From: an uncultured Dehalococcoidia bacterium
Lineage (GTDB): Bacteria > Chloroflexota > Dehalococcoidia > Lucifugimonadales > JAAXIE01
Reading direction: 5' to 3'
NCBI GenBank assembly: GCA_951813255.1
Contig: OX638353.1
Span: forward strand, 1,860,001 to 1,924,000
DNA: 64,000 nucleotides
Shown one piece after another: positions 1-8,245 of this stretch. Numbering within the stretch: the stretch's first letter is position 1; each line of letters begins with the position of its first letter. The notes beneath the pieces were generated by a model. That model did not search any database. It had not been told where the DNA came from and worked only from the letters and a program-made list of their open reading frames with translations. Both the position numbers and the translations under genes were made by a program.

Positions 1-179
1 CCCCCTCCGTCCATGCGGACGGAATTAGGTAGAATGGCGAGGTTGATATAGCCGTCGGTGAGGAATATTCCGCCATTGCCAGCGGCTCCAGCGACCTCCA
101 AGTCGAACACGTCTTGGTAGAACTGGGCAGTCGTTTGGGGGTCGTCGGTGAAGAGAGCTACATGTCTGAGCTTGTCCAT
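1..179 (-). CDS. VOC-fold (glyoxalase/bleomycin-resistance-like) protein, N-terminal part
   Basis: The gene runs off the left edge, so only about 59 N-terminal residues are visible. They begin MDKLRHVALFTDDP and continue with an FYQDVFDLEV segment, the beta-alpha-beta opening of vicinal-oxygen-chelate proteins, in which the first metal ligand is usually the His of the HVAL strand. The ATG at 177-179 is preceded by an AAGGAGG-type ribosome binding site. The substrate cannot be inferred from this fragment. It shares its strand with the downstream-facing molybdenum hydroxylase gene, which lies 89 bases upstream of it. Confidence 0.75.
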   Translation of the reverse strand, partial: MDKLRHVALFTDDPQTTAQFYQDVFDLEVAGAAGNGGIFLTDGYINLAILPNSVRMDGG

Positions 180-268
180 GGCTCCTCCTTAGGTCTTGGA
201 GTGGTCTTACTGATGGTTGGATTGTACATGAGGTTGGGCCGGTGAGTGACTGTCTTTGAGCTGAGTGC

Positions 269-2602
269 CTAGATTACGGTCCTCTGAATTTCGCGCCAGA
301 CTTTTTCGTCTTTAGTGGGCATGGTGATGTCGGTGACGCCCAGAGGCGAGAGGGCGTCGGCCACGGCGTTCATGATGGTGGCGGCTGAGGAGATGGTGGG
401 GCTTTCGCCCATGCCCTTGGCGCCGATGGGGTTGTGGGGACTGGGGCTTACGGTGCTGTCGAGGATGAAGCTGGGGAGGTCTTCGGCGGTAGGCATGGCG
501 TAGTCGAGGAAGGTGCCCGTGAGCATCTGGCCCTGCTGGTCCCAGAGAGCTTCTTCCATCAGGGCGGGGCCGATACCCTGGGCGAGGCCGCCGTGGACTT
601 GGCCCTCTACGATCATGGGGTTCACAACGACGCCGCAGTCGTCGACGGCCACGTACTGCTCGAGGGTTACGCGGCCTGTGGCGGGGTCGATGCTCACGAC
701 TGCGACGTTGGCGCAGAATGGGAAGGTATATCCTGGGGGCTCCCAATAGTTGGTTGCTTCAAGGCCACGCTCAATGTTGCTGGCGGAGGTGCGCACGCCG
801 TAAGCGTGGGCGCCGATATCAGCCCAGGTCACTTCGCGGCCCTCGATGTCCTCGGCGACAAAGGCGCCATTCTCGAGAGACACGTACTCTGGGTCGGTGC
901 GGAGGAGTTCGGCGGCGATCTCGAAGGCCCGCTCTTTCACCTCGCGACTGGCGTTCAGCAGCGCGGTTCCACCGACGACGAGGGAGCGACTGGCAAAGGT
1001 GCCCACTCCGGGAGGGACGACGTGGGTGTCGCCCCATATGACTTGGACGTCGGAGACGGGGACTTCCATTTCGTCGGCGACGATCTGGGCGAAGCTGGTC
1101 TCGAGTCCTTGGCCGTGAGGGGAGGAGCCGGTGGATACGGTCATCTTGCCGGTGGTTTCCACACGGAGGGAGGCGCTTTCGTAGGACGGCCGGGGCGTCA
1201 GGCCGCCACCGGGGCCGAAGCCGGAGGCGTCGACGGTGGTGGCGAGACCGATGCCAAGGAGTTCTCCACGTTCGCGGGCTTGTCGCTGGCGCGCACGCAG
1301 GCCGTCGTAGTCGGCCACGGTGAGGGCTTTGGCGAAGGTGGCATGGTAGTCACCGCTGTCGTACGTAAGGCCCGTGGGGGCACGGTAGGGGAGGGCGTGA
1401 GATGGGATGAGGTTGCGGCGACGGATTTCGGCAGGGTCGAGAGCGAGTTCTCCGGCGATGAGGTCCATTACACGTTCTGCTACGTAGGAGCTGGCGTGCT
1501 GACCGTAGCCGCGATATGGGCCCACGGGCACCTTGTTGGTGTAAATGCCGTAGCTGTTCCAAGCGACGTTGCGCACTTGGTAGGGGCCTTGGATGCCCAA
1601 GGGGGTGAGACCTCCCACGACGGAGTGGGACGGGCCACGGCAGTAGGAGCCCATGTCGGTGTAGTAGTCCACCTTTAGGCCGGTCAGCAGTCCCGTTTGG
1701 TCGTAGGCACCCTCGACGTATTGGATTTCGCCACGTCCGTGGACGGTGGTGGTGAAGTGCTCCCGTCGCTGTTCCACCCATTTGACTGGGCGGCCGACAT
1801 CCTTGGAGAGGACGGAGGCGATGATGGTCTCGGAGTAGGTGTCGACCTTGGCTCCAAAACCTCCGCCGACGTCTTGGGAGTAAATTCTGACGCGGCTGTG
1901 GGGTATGCCGAGCATGGTGGCGACGTTGTCGCGCTCGAAGTGAGGACTCTGGGTGCTGACCCAGATTTCGAGGTTGTCCGTTCCGCGGTCGTAGTTGGCT
2001 ACCACGGCGCGACCTTCCATGGAATTGGGGACGAGACGGGGTTCTATGAGGCGGACTTTGACCACGCCATGGGATTCCTGGAAGGCTGTGGTTACGTCGC
2101 CTGCTTCATTGGAAAAGTGGACGGCGATGTTGGTGCCGAGGTCGGGATGGACCAAGGGTGAGTCGCCCTGCATGCCCTGTTCCATGTCCACGACGACGGG
2201 CAAGGGCTCGTAGGAGACGTCAATGAGTTCGGTGGCGTCCCAAGCTGCGCCCACGCTGGTGGCAACGACGGCTGCGACGGGTTCGCCGAGGTAGCGGGCG
2301 ACATCGCCGGCCATGGGCCAGCGGGAGCGGGCGTTCATGCCTTCGCGCACTCCGAAGAGGCGGAAGGTGGAGAGGCAGCGGGCGTTCAGTTCTTCGCCGG
2401 TGATGACGGCGACGACGCCGGGATGGGCTTTGGCCTTGGAGGCGTCGATGTTGAGAATGCGGGCGTGGGCGTGGGGGCTGCGGAGCACAGCCATGTGGAG
2501 GGCGCCGCGAGGGTAGACGTCGTCGGTGAACTTACCCTGTCCGGTGATGAGGCGAGGGTCTTCTTTACGCTTGATTGAGGCGCCGATCATCTTCTGCACC
2601 AA
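269..2602 (-). CDS. Xanthine dehydrogenase/CO dehydrogenase-family molybdenum-binding large subunit
   Basis: 777 residues, the usual size of the Mo-cytosine/pterin-dinucleotide subunit of the xanthine oxidase family. The N-terminal hammerhead (aldehyde oxidase a/b) domain covers roughly residues 15-130 (RLITGQGKFTDD, RSPHAHARI). The large Mo-binding domain follows, with DVGGGFGAK near residue 245, PYRGYGQ near 365 and GAKGMGESP near 735, where the Glu is the expected catalytic base. It is not form I CoxL, because the AYRCSFR active-site loop is absent. The substrate is therefore unknown, probably an aldehyde or N-heterocycle. The TTG start is supported by GGAGG seven bases upstream; an ATG four codons in is the alternative. 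No FAD or 2Fe-2S subunit gene lies beside it. A second paralog is at 49043-51367. Confidence 0.9.
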   Translation of the reverse strand: MVQKMIGASIKRKEDPRLITGQGKFTDDVYPRGALHMAVLRSPHAHARILNIDASKAKAHPGVVAVITGEELNARCLSTFRLFGVREGMNARSRWPMAGDVARYLGEPVAAVVATSVGAAWDATELIDVSYEPLPVVVDMEQGMQGDSPLVHPDLGTNIAVHFSNEAGDVTTAFQESHGVVKVRLIEPRLVPNSMEGRAVVANYDRGTDNLEIWVSTQSPHFERDNVATMLGIPHSRVRIYSQDVGGGFGAKVDTYSETIIASVLSKDVGRPVKWVEQRREHFTTTVHGRGEIQYVEGAYDQTGLLTGLKVDYYTDMGSYCRGPSHSVVGGLTPLGIQGPYQVRNVAWNSYGIYTNKVPVGPYRGYGQHASSYVAERVMDLIAGELALDPAEIRRRNLIPSHALPYRAPTGLTYDSGDYHATFAKALTVADYDGLRARQRQARERGELLGIGLATTVDASGFGPGGGLTPRPSYESASLRVETTGKMTVSTGSSPHGQGLETSFAQIVADEMEVPVSDVQVIWGDTHVVPPGVGTFASRSLVVGGTALLNASREVKERAFEIAAELLRTDPEYVSLENGAFVAEDIEGREVTWADIGAHAYGVRTSASNIERGLEATNYWEPPGYTFPFCANVAVVSIDPATGRVTLEQYVAVDDCGVVVNPMIVEGQVHGGLAQGIGPALMEEALWDQQGQMLTGTFLDYAMPTAEDLPSFILDSTVSPSPHNPIGAKGMGESPTISSAATIMNAVADALSPLGVTDITMPTKDEKVWREIQRTVI

Positions 2603-2639
2603 GGTTGCACCTCCCTGAACGGGCTGGGGAGATTATACG

Positions 2640-2800
2640 TGTGTTGAGGGCGATGGGTAGGAACGTGTTCCAACACACGTAGCTGAAGCGTGGGATCAAG
2701 TTGCAGCACGTGTTGCAGCACTCGTAGCTTGGAGCGTAGGAACAGGTTGCAGGACGTGCTGCAACACTCGTAGCTGGGGATGGGGACGTGTTCCTGCGTT
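2640..2800. repeat. Degenerate tandem repeat, about 45-46 bp period, with GTAGCT core
   Basis: Three units carry GTAGCT at 2679, 2724 and 2770, a spacing of 45 and 46 bp. Two of them are preceded by a 20-bp dyad of the form GTTGCAGsACGTGyTGCArC (about 2700 and 2746). The units abut one another without unique spacers, so this is not a CRISPR. Minus-strand translation gives cysteine-rich repeated peptides, but no start, ribosome site or family supports coding. Confidence 0.7.
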
Positions 2801-2804
2801 TGCA

Positions 2805-2951
2805 GAGTTCCCGTGGTAATCCGGTAGACATACCGTGCAACTCCCGGTGCATTCTCGTGGCAATCCCGGTGCATTCTCGTGGCATACCCGTGGCAATCCC
2901 GGTGCATTCTCTTGACATACCGGTGCCACGGGATTGGTAGCTGCGCAGCTA
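2805..2951. repeat. Second tandem repeat block (22/33-bp GGTGCATTCTCGTGGC units) ending in a palindrome
   Basis: Near-identical units CCCGGTGCATTCTCGTGGCA recur between about 2850 and 2925, partly as 22-bp and partly as 33-bp periods, with eroded copies on both sides. The block is closed by a perfect 14-bp palindrome, TAGCTGCGCAGCTA, at 2938-2951. The remaining part of the spacer (2952-3420) shows no gene I can recognise. A 164-codon plus-strand frame there has no family resemblance and no convincing start. Confidence 0.65.
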
Positions 2952-3420
2952 GGAGCCAGCTTTGAGACATCCGAGGTGGCTCGGCGGATTTCAGGTTGTT
3001 CTCGCGAGTCTGCAAGTTTGCCAGGGGCTTCATGGCTTTCTTTACCTCACAAGAGAAAGCTGGGGTGACCTTGGGGTCTCCAGAGCGGAGTCCGGGCAGG
3101 CAGTCCCCAGCGCGTGCATGATTCATAATAGAACGGGCGTGCGGTATTGTCAAGGGGATGGTGTCGGGAGTGGCGATAGGCGTGGATTGCGTGGTCTGTA
3201 CCTCCTGGTCTGGTTAATGGCAAATGGCTGGATTGGCAAGGGCTGGAGCCAACGGCTGCGGATCGGCGGCCAACTCACCAATCTAGGGTTGGGAGGCTTC
3301 CCGCTGCTCACGCTGGCACTGGCGCGAGGGAGGGCGATCAAGAACGCTCAAATGGTCGCTGAGGGCGGGAACCCCCGGACACCCTTGTTACCATTGTTAC
3401 CATCCCACCTTATTTTCCGG

Positions 3421-3640
3421 CTATCGTGGCTCTTCGTGAGCCAGAGACCGTGCTAAGGCGATGACCCAGGCTAAGAAGGTCCATCCTAGGAATAGGTTGA
3501 TAACAAGAATCGGTAGGGAATTTCGCTTGCCTCTGCACAGCAACCACAGTTGGCAAAAGGTACAGAGGCACGACAACAATTAGAAGCAGGAAGTTGACCA
3601 GAAACACGATAACTTCAGTCAATGAAAAATAGCCTCGCAT
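3421..3640 (-). pseudogene. Frameshifted superinfection immunity (Imm_superinfect-type) membrane protein
   Basis: The ATG at 3640 opens a frame reading MRGYFSLTEVIVFLVNFLLL then VVPLYLLPTVVAVQ, the first membrane helix and the Y.LPT motif of T4 Imm-like small membrane proteins. At about 3530-3536 the expected second half moves to the next frame: RGKRNSLPILVINLFLGWTF, then LAWVIALARSLAHEEPR and a stop at 3421-3423. KRN and the NLFLGWTFLAW helix are family hallmarks. Both halves are well conserved, so a single missing base explains the break. It is either a recent pseudogene or a sequencing error. Intact relatives are about 70 residues with two membrane segments, and the rejoined product would fit. 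Confidence 0.75.
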
Positions 3641-3666
3641 CCTCCGTACGTCCTAGAGACTGTTTG

Positions 3667-3681
3667 AGTTACTGCGTAACT
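3667..3681. promoter_or_regulatory. Inverted repeat AGTTAC-TGC-GTAACT upstream of the immunity-type gene
   Basis: A perfect 6-bp dyad with a 3-bp centre lies 27 bp upstream of the start at 3640, a position where an operator would overlap the promoter. There is no direct evidence of the binding protein. Confidence 0.3.
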
Positions 3682-3850
3682 GCTCTCCAAAGCCAGTTGG
3701 CATAGTAGCTGTCCAGTCCCAGTTCGCGGGGAACGAAGAGACTGCGGCAAATGTTCCCCGCTGGTGAAGCCCGCCAATCCCGTCGCGTGATAGGCACATT
3801 CTAGCCCTGTGACAACTTACAGGCGCATAGGCTGGAGTGTGTCCATCTTT

Positions 3851-3868
3851 GTATCAGACGTTTGATAC
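3851..3868. promoter_or_regulatory. Inverted repeat GTATCA-GACGTT-TGATAC
   Basis: A perfect 6-bp dyad around a 6-bp centre in the gene-free stretch between the immunity-type gene and the prophage end. It resembles a repressor half-site pair. The rest of 3641-3997 contains nothing else I can support. Confidence 0.25.
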
Positions 3869-3997
3869 TCGTGCAGTGCTCTCCGTATCACAGGGTAGTA
3901 GACCTTTGGGTTTGTCGGAGAAGTCGTAGGCGGACCCATCGGCAGCATAGGTGATACATGGTCGGAAAACACAATGGATTCGCAGCTAAAGGGGGGA

Positions 3998-4019
3998 GTT
4001 GGAGAGGAAGATGGGATTC
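3998..4019. other. attR-like remnant: duplicated 3' end of tRNA-Gly
   Basis: GTTGGAGAGGAAGATGGGAT followed by TC matches 8804-8825, the 3' end of the tRNA-Gly gene with its CCA, at 21 of 22 positions. It sits 49 bp from the end of the integrase remnant and in the same orientation as the intact tRNA end. This is the geometry expected for site-specific integration into a tRNA gene. Confidence 0.75.
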
Positions 4020-4067
4020 CCTCGAAACCTGTTGTGGAGGGTTGTCAGAGGCGTTCTCAGATACGAA

Positions 4068-4892
4068 TTATTCCAAAATAGGGTGTGGAAAGTCGTGGGG
4101 AGTTGTCGCCGATGTCGGCTTTTCTGTCGGCTTTTTGTCGGCATCCTCCATCGCTCTGGCAACTCGGGCCGCCATCTGCTTCTGCCTGCCGGGCATCGAG
4201 TGCGCATAGATGTCCGACGTGATCGAAACGTTGGCATGCCCAAGCCTCTTGCTCAGCTCGACGATGTTCTCACCAGTGGCGAGCGCCAACGAGGCGTGAA
4301 AGTGCCGCAGGCTCCGGACCGTCATCCCTTCTTGGCCCATGCGCCGCCCCAGTGCGGTCATGGCCCGAGTCAACCGCATGGGATTCAGCAACTCGCCAAG
4401 CTCGTTGGGGAATACCAGCCTGCTATCGATACGCTTCGCCCAACAGCGCCTTTTGCTTCTGCTGAGCTAGCAGGTGTTCAACGAGTACATCGACAGTCTT
4501 GGGGTCAAGCGCTCACGGGTGCGGGCAAGAGAAGCCTCTACTACAAGACGGCCCGCCTCCAGATTCACCTTGTCCCACTGCAGGGCCACGACTTCCCCAC
4601 GGCGTAGACCGGTGTACGCCAACAGGCGGATACAGGGGTAGAGGTAGTCCCCTGCAGTTTTCAGCAGTTCCAGAGCTTGGCGGACAACGGGTACGTCTGG
4701 CGGCACCAACTCCTTGCGTACTAGGGGCGGGCGCTTCACCAAGGAGACAGGGTTTCGGTAGGCCAACTCCACCTGTACGGCGTGATCCATCGCTCCGCCC
4801 AGGACCGTTCGAACGAGGCTCACACCGCTGGGGTGCATCCCGCTTGCCGAAAGACGGGCTACGAATTCCTGAACATGGCTGGGCGCGAGCCG
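4068..4892 (-). pseudogene. Tyrosine recombinase (phage integrase), broken by two frameshifts and lacking its N-terminus
   Basis: Three pieces in different frames join into one integrase. First, HRLAPSHVQEFVARLSASG through YTGLRRGEVVALQW (4892 to about 4500) is the end of the core-binding domain plus the catalytic Arg I. Second, KTVDVLVEHLLAQQKQKALL is a short piece around 4440-4500. Third, IDSRLVFPNELGELLNP through LGHANVSITSDIYAHS ends at 4068 and holds Arg II (SLRHFH, where the usual HxLRH His is replaced), LGH and the nucleophile Tyr. The SAM-like N-terminal domain is missing. The gene lies next to attR, as integrase genes usually do. The C-terminal tail carries a KPTEKPT repeat encoded by GTCGGC-rich DNA. 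Confidence 0.85.
4125..4142. repeat. 18-bp exact direct repeat, copy 1
   Basis: TGTCGGCTTTTTGTCGGC occurs here, inside the integrase tail, and again exactly at 8744-8761 near the other end of the element. Its placement near both boundaries suggests an arm-type site or a duplicated end. Confidence 0.6.
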
Positions 4893-5418
4893 GTGGGGCA
4901 GGGCTGGCTGTAGTGCGCCGCATCCTTCGCCCGTTCCCTTTGTGGAACACCGGCCCAGCGTCGACGCTCACCAGCTGCCCGTGCTTGACCTATCCGATAG
5001 TGCGTCTTCCGGCAGGCGTCGCATCGGGGAGAGCGTGATTTCACCGACAGCCTAGCCTTGCAGTCCAGGCACCGGTGCCGCTGACGCCTCTTCCTCTTGG
5101 CCTCAACGGCCTGGTGGGCCCGTTGGCAATTGTCGCACCGCTTCCGCTGCCCATTGGGGTGAGCCTGGATCGACCTACCACAACTCAGACAGGAGATCTG
5201 TTGCTTCCATGCCTCCCCCCAGTTGCACCAGTCTCGGGCCGGTCCGTCAGGCGCCGGGGTGTAAGGTTGTCTGACAGGTCGTCAAGTGTCGACCCTTCCT
5301 CCCCGTCAGCCTGCCGACGATTGCGCCCATGGCGCCGCCGTAGGTGAGCGTCCATGGCCGGGGTGTCTGGGAACTCTTGTCCGCAGATCGGGCACCAGTC
5401 GGAGAGGTCCTCGCGCAT
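4859..5418 (-). pseudogene. C2H2 zinc finger plus double zinc-ribbon protein, split by a frameshift
   Basis: The ATG at 5418 opens with a classical C2H2 finger (CPICGQEFPDTPAMDAHLRR then RH; C-x2-C-x12-H-x4-H). Its frame stops at 5185. A second frame, open from about 5277 to 4859, carries two zinc ribbons: CLSC with RCDNC 14 residues later, and CLDC with RCDAC. The second frame has no usable start codon upstream of the ribbons, and the two overlap around 5270 where the reading naturally passes from one to the other. I infer one gene of roughly 185 codons with a frameshift. Function is unknown; a DNA- or RNA-binding role is likely from the fold. The stop of the ribbon frame overlaps the truncated integrase. 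Confidence 0.6.
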
Positions 5419-5420
5419 GG

Positions 5421-5767
5421 CTAGCCGATGCGACGGGCCAACAACTCCATGAAGCGCCCGCGGATGTCGCTGGAGCTCACCCCGACTACAGTGCGAGTAC
5501 GCCCCTCTTCATCGACGAAGGTGTCACCTCGGACCATGGGCCGGTTTCGGCCCTTACGGTGTAGCAACTGTCCTTGACCGCTATAAGGCCTGCCGTAGTG
5601 TTGTTGAGGAAGTCGCGGGCCTGAAAGTCTCGCCTGGAGGCCCACACCATGACGGTGGAGATATCGCCAGGAAGCGCTTGGCCGAAAGGATCGTGCCCAG
5701 GTGAAGGTCCCTCCACGCGGCGGGTGATCAGTCGGTCCAGGACCGGGGCCTCTCCACGAGTCGTCAT
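5421..5767 (-). pseudogene. Phage head-tail adaptor-like protein, frameshifted
   Basis: The start frame (ATG at 5767) reads MTTRGEAPVLDRLITRRVEG and contains VWASRRDFQARDFLNN and an SCYTVR strand. Around 5545-5565 the family-like sequence moves into the adjacent frame as VRGDTFVDEEGRTRTVVGVS and ends at 5421. RGDTFVDEEGRTRTVVGV resembles the closing beta strands of HK97 gp10-type head closure proteins, in which a tryptophan-containing strand is followed by a D.EGR.Y.I.GV strand. Its place directly after the capsid-portal frame, overlapping it by four bases, agrees with this. The assignment is moderate because the family diverges strongly. Confidence 0.55.
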
Positions 5768-7112
5768 TCCTCATCATCCACTGCTAGCAGTCCGCTGAGC
5801 GCTGCAGCCCGTCCTATATTCATGCCCCCGCCCACCATGCTCTGAAAGGCCCTGGCCCGCCCCTGAATGTCGCTCGCCATCAGCCGATCGTATTTGAACT
5901 TCACCGGATCATCTGTCAGGTGCTCGAGCTGGGCTCCCAGTACGTCGGCGCTTGGCGAGATCGTAAGGTGAAGAAAGCGCCGGAATGCTTCCCTTGAGGC
6001 CGTCCCTTGCCCGCCCATCACGGCCTCAGGCGGTATCCCGCAGGCCGCCAGGATCGTCTTTTCAACATCACCCCCCAGGGTTGGCAGCGTGGGCGGCGGG
6101 TTGGCGCCTAGGCGCCTGGGTGTCCACTCGCCAGACGGTGCCTGGCCCTGGTCCCAGCCGCCATACTGGCGGGCCAGCACCTCCAGCCCGCTATCCGGTG
6201 CGTTCGCGTTGCAGTAGGTCTTGCCCATGTGGGCATAGATCGAAGAGCCCACCAGCATTCGGGTATCGCCGATCATGTTCGCATACAGGCCGTCGACGGC
6301 CTCAAACATGGCGTCCGAATAGGCCGCGTAGTTACTGGCGCTAGCCGGCGTGTCGGGATCGGTCCCAAAGTCCAACAGGCCGTCCGAGGTGCGAACGAGA
6401 ATCTTCTTGTCCAGCTCGTTCTGCAGGGCATCGTTCAGGTTCTGCCGCAGGGCATCGGGCATGGTGGCGAAGACGGCCGCCTCAACCGTGTAGGCAAAGC
6501 TGGCCTGCAGGCGCTTGGGCGTCAGAGTTTCGATCGTGAAGGCAGCGGTGGATTCAGTGGCCGCCGTAGACTCGCCGGGCTCGTGAACAGTTGCGCCGGT
6601 GCTCAGTACGGGATAGATGGTCTCGCCAGCCCCCACGGTTTCGATCGAGACGCCACAGAAGGCGGCCGCGCCCTGCGGGAAGAGCTGGCCGATAACCGGC
6701 CGCTCAGTGTTGGGCTCATCGCCGGTGGTGGTGGCGGCCGCCCTTTGCTCTGTCTTTTCGGCCAGCATCGCCAGCGGTACGGCATTGGCCGCTAGGCCGT
6801 AGTGCTGCTGTAGGTCACGCTCTACGCCGTCGATCGGCGCAACTCCAAGGTGGGCGCCCAGAATCTTGCCGATGCTGGCTTGCTCGAACTGGATCGGAGC
6901 TCGCGGCCCTCAGGGGTGTCCTGGCGAGACTCAAGGATCGGCTTGTCTTTCTCAAGCTCGATGGCGGCCGACAGGGCCGATCGGGCATCCTGCAGCTCTT
7001 TCTTGGCCGCGTCGATCGCCGTGGTGTCCAACGTTTCGGCATCCAACAGGCCGTCCAAGGCTATCCTGGCATCGGTTTCCCTCTGTTGCGCCTTCAGTAG
7101 TCGATCCTTCAC
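5764..7112 (-). pseudogene. HK97-type major capsid protein fused in frame to portal protein C-terminus, one frameshift
   Basis: The GTG at 7112 begins a coiled-coil delta domain (MKDRLLKAQQRETDARIALD). Near 6895 the frame shifts, and the continuation IQFEQASIGKILGAHLGVAP leads into a long open frame to 5764. Up to about position 6150 this is major capsid protein, with the family-like DTRMLVGSSIYAHMGKTY segment. After QYGG it becomes portal protein: EWTPRRLGANPPPTLPTLGG, ILAACGIPPEAV, ASREAFRRFLHLTISP and a portal-type SDIQGRARAFQSMVGGGMNI tail. The capsid C-terminus and portal N-terminus are missing. An internal deletion or rearrangement has therefore joined two structural genes without breaking the frame. 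It is not a functional capsid or portal. Confidence 0.8.
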
Positions 7113-7136
7113 CCTAGGCCTTCTTTGGCTTTGGCT

Positions 7137-7490
7137 TTATGTAAAGGCTACGCCAGAAGGGCCGTGGTGAGTCAATAACCCATCACGACGAGTCCGGGCC
7201 GTCTGATCCCCATCAGTGGGCTCCAACAGGGCTGTAACAAGCTCCTGTGCTGACCTGCGGGCATTCCAGTCTCGCTTCACGCTGTACTCTTCCGCGCTCT
7301 TCACCAAATGACACCCGATGTATAGCGACTGAAGGTTGGCGAGATCGTAGGGCGGGCCCCCACGTTTCAGCGGAACCTAGTGGTCAACCTCGAGGCGCCC
7401 AGCCTTCCCGCAGCTAGTGCAGCGCCAGCCGTCACGGTCTAGGGCAGCACGTCTCGCCTTCTCCCAGCGCCGGCTATTGAGCCTGCCCAT
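7137..7490 (-). pseudogene. Phage HNH endonuclease with an in-frame amber stop
   Basis: The ATG at 7490 follows directly on the terminase stop codon. The frame reads RWEKARRAALDRDGWRCTSC, a G..GRLEVDH core, then TAG at 7377-7379 exactly where the hydrophobic residue of the VDHIVPL motif is expected. It continues as VPLKRGGPPYDLANLQSLYI and GCHLVKSAEEY, ending at 7137. Relatives have LC..CH where this reads LYIGCH, so one zinc ligand is also changed. This type of small HNH nuclease sits beside terminase genes in many HK97-like phages and assists packaging. The stop and the lost Cys indicate a dead gene. Confidence 0.8.
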
Positions 7491-8162
7491 CTAGACCACC
7501 ACCAGGGCCGGACCCTTGGGCTGGCTGTGTCCCTTACGCCTGTAGCCAGCGCTGACGGCGATTATCCCGGCCGCTATGGCATCGTCCCTGGCCATGCCGC
7601 GCCTTCCGCCTTCGCTCGACTTCGCCAGCTTCTCGTTGCCCGCTGCATCCCCTATGGTCCTGGCCTCGAGTAGCGCCGATCGCAACAGCAGACTCACGAC
7701 CGGCGTCACGGCCCCACTGTCGCAAGCTGCCCTGAAGGCTCTCACGTCTTCCGCCCCGTCCTTGTAGACCTGCCCTCGTTGCTCCACTGGGCAGGGCGGG
7801 ATCGGCGATGCTTCCAGCTTTTCCACCAGCTCGTTGATACGCCAGCGGTCCAGGACCACCAGGCTGGGCGGGCCCCAGCGCTCGTATGCCGCCTGCAGCA
7901 GCAGGCCCACGTCGCTAATCCAGCTGCCCAGCTGCAGCAGTTCCCCACGCTCCCAGCAGCGTGTGTAGAGCGGTCCCACGCCGTCGGCCGGCCCGCGATG
8001 CTCAAGGCTGGGCAGCTCGGGGAAGGCGCTCAAGGCTTCAAGCCGTCCGGTGTCCGGCCAGTAGCAGACTATGGCGCTCTGGGCAGCGCTGGTCCCAAGG
8101 TCTACTCCCCAGACGGTGCGTCCTTCCCTTGCCGCTTCCCCTTCCAGCCCTTCCCCCCTAGC
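7491..8162 (-). pseudogene. Phage terminase large subunit, nuclease domain only
   Basis: The open frame begins after a TAA at 8163-8165 and has no start codon before the conserved sequence. It contains TVWGVDLGTSAAQSAIVCYW, the first strand and Asp of the RNase H-like nuclease, a middle VVLDRWR segment, and the closing GNEKLAKSSEGGRRGMARDD followed by AIAAGI, with the last catalytic Asp. The Walker A/B ATPase half expected upstream is absent from 8163-8800. The HNH gene follows at once, in normal phage order. It is a truncated remnant and could not drive packaging. Confidence 0.8.
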
Positions 8163-8164
8163 TT

Positions 8165-8183
8165 AGCGCCTCGATTAGGCGCT
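8165..8183. other. Perfect hairpin AGCGCCT-CGATT-AGGCGCT
   Basis: A 7-bp perfect stem with a 5-base loop lies at the truncation point just upstream of the terminase remnant. It has no T-tract, so a terminator is unlikely. It may mark the deletion joint or a secondary recombination site. Confidence 0.35.
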
Positions 8184-8245
8184 CTAGAGGCTAATGTTCG
8201 GCGTCGTAAAATGGCCATGCTCTTCCCCCTCCAGGCACGTTGTTC

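Noticed and set aside
434..1678. 414-codon plus-strand frame
   Set aside because: It is antisense to the molybdenum hydroxylase subunit at 269-2602, has no family signature, and arises from GC-rich codon bias.
2640..2951. CRISPR array
   Set aside because: Repeat units are contiguous and degenerate with no unique spacers, and no cas genes are in the window.
2565..3153. Cysteine-rich repeat peptides on the minus strand
   Set aside because: They are encoded entirely by the tandem repeats, have no start or ribosome signal, and switch frames between units.
2962..3456. 164-codon plus-strand frame
   Set aside because: It has no recognisable domain, overlaps the antisense immunity-type gene, and has no credible ribosome site.
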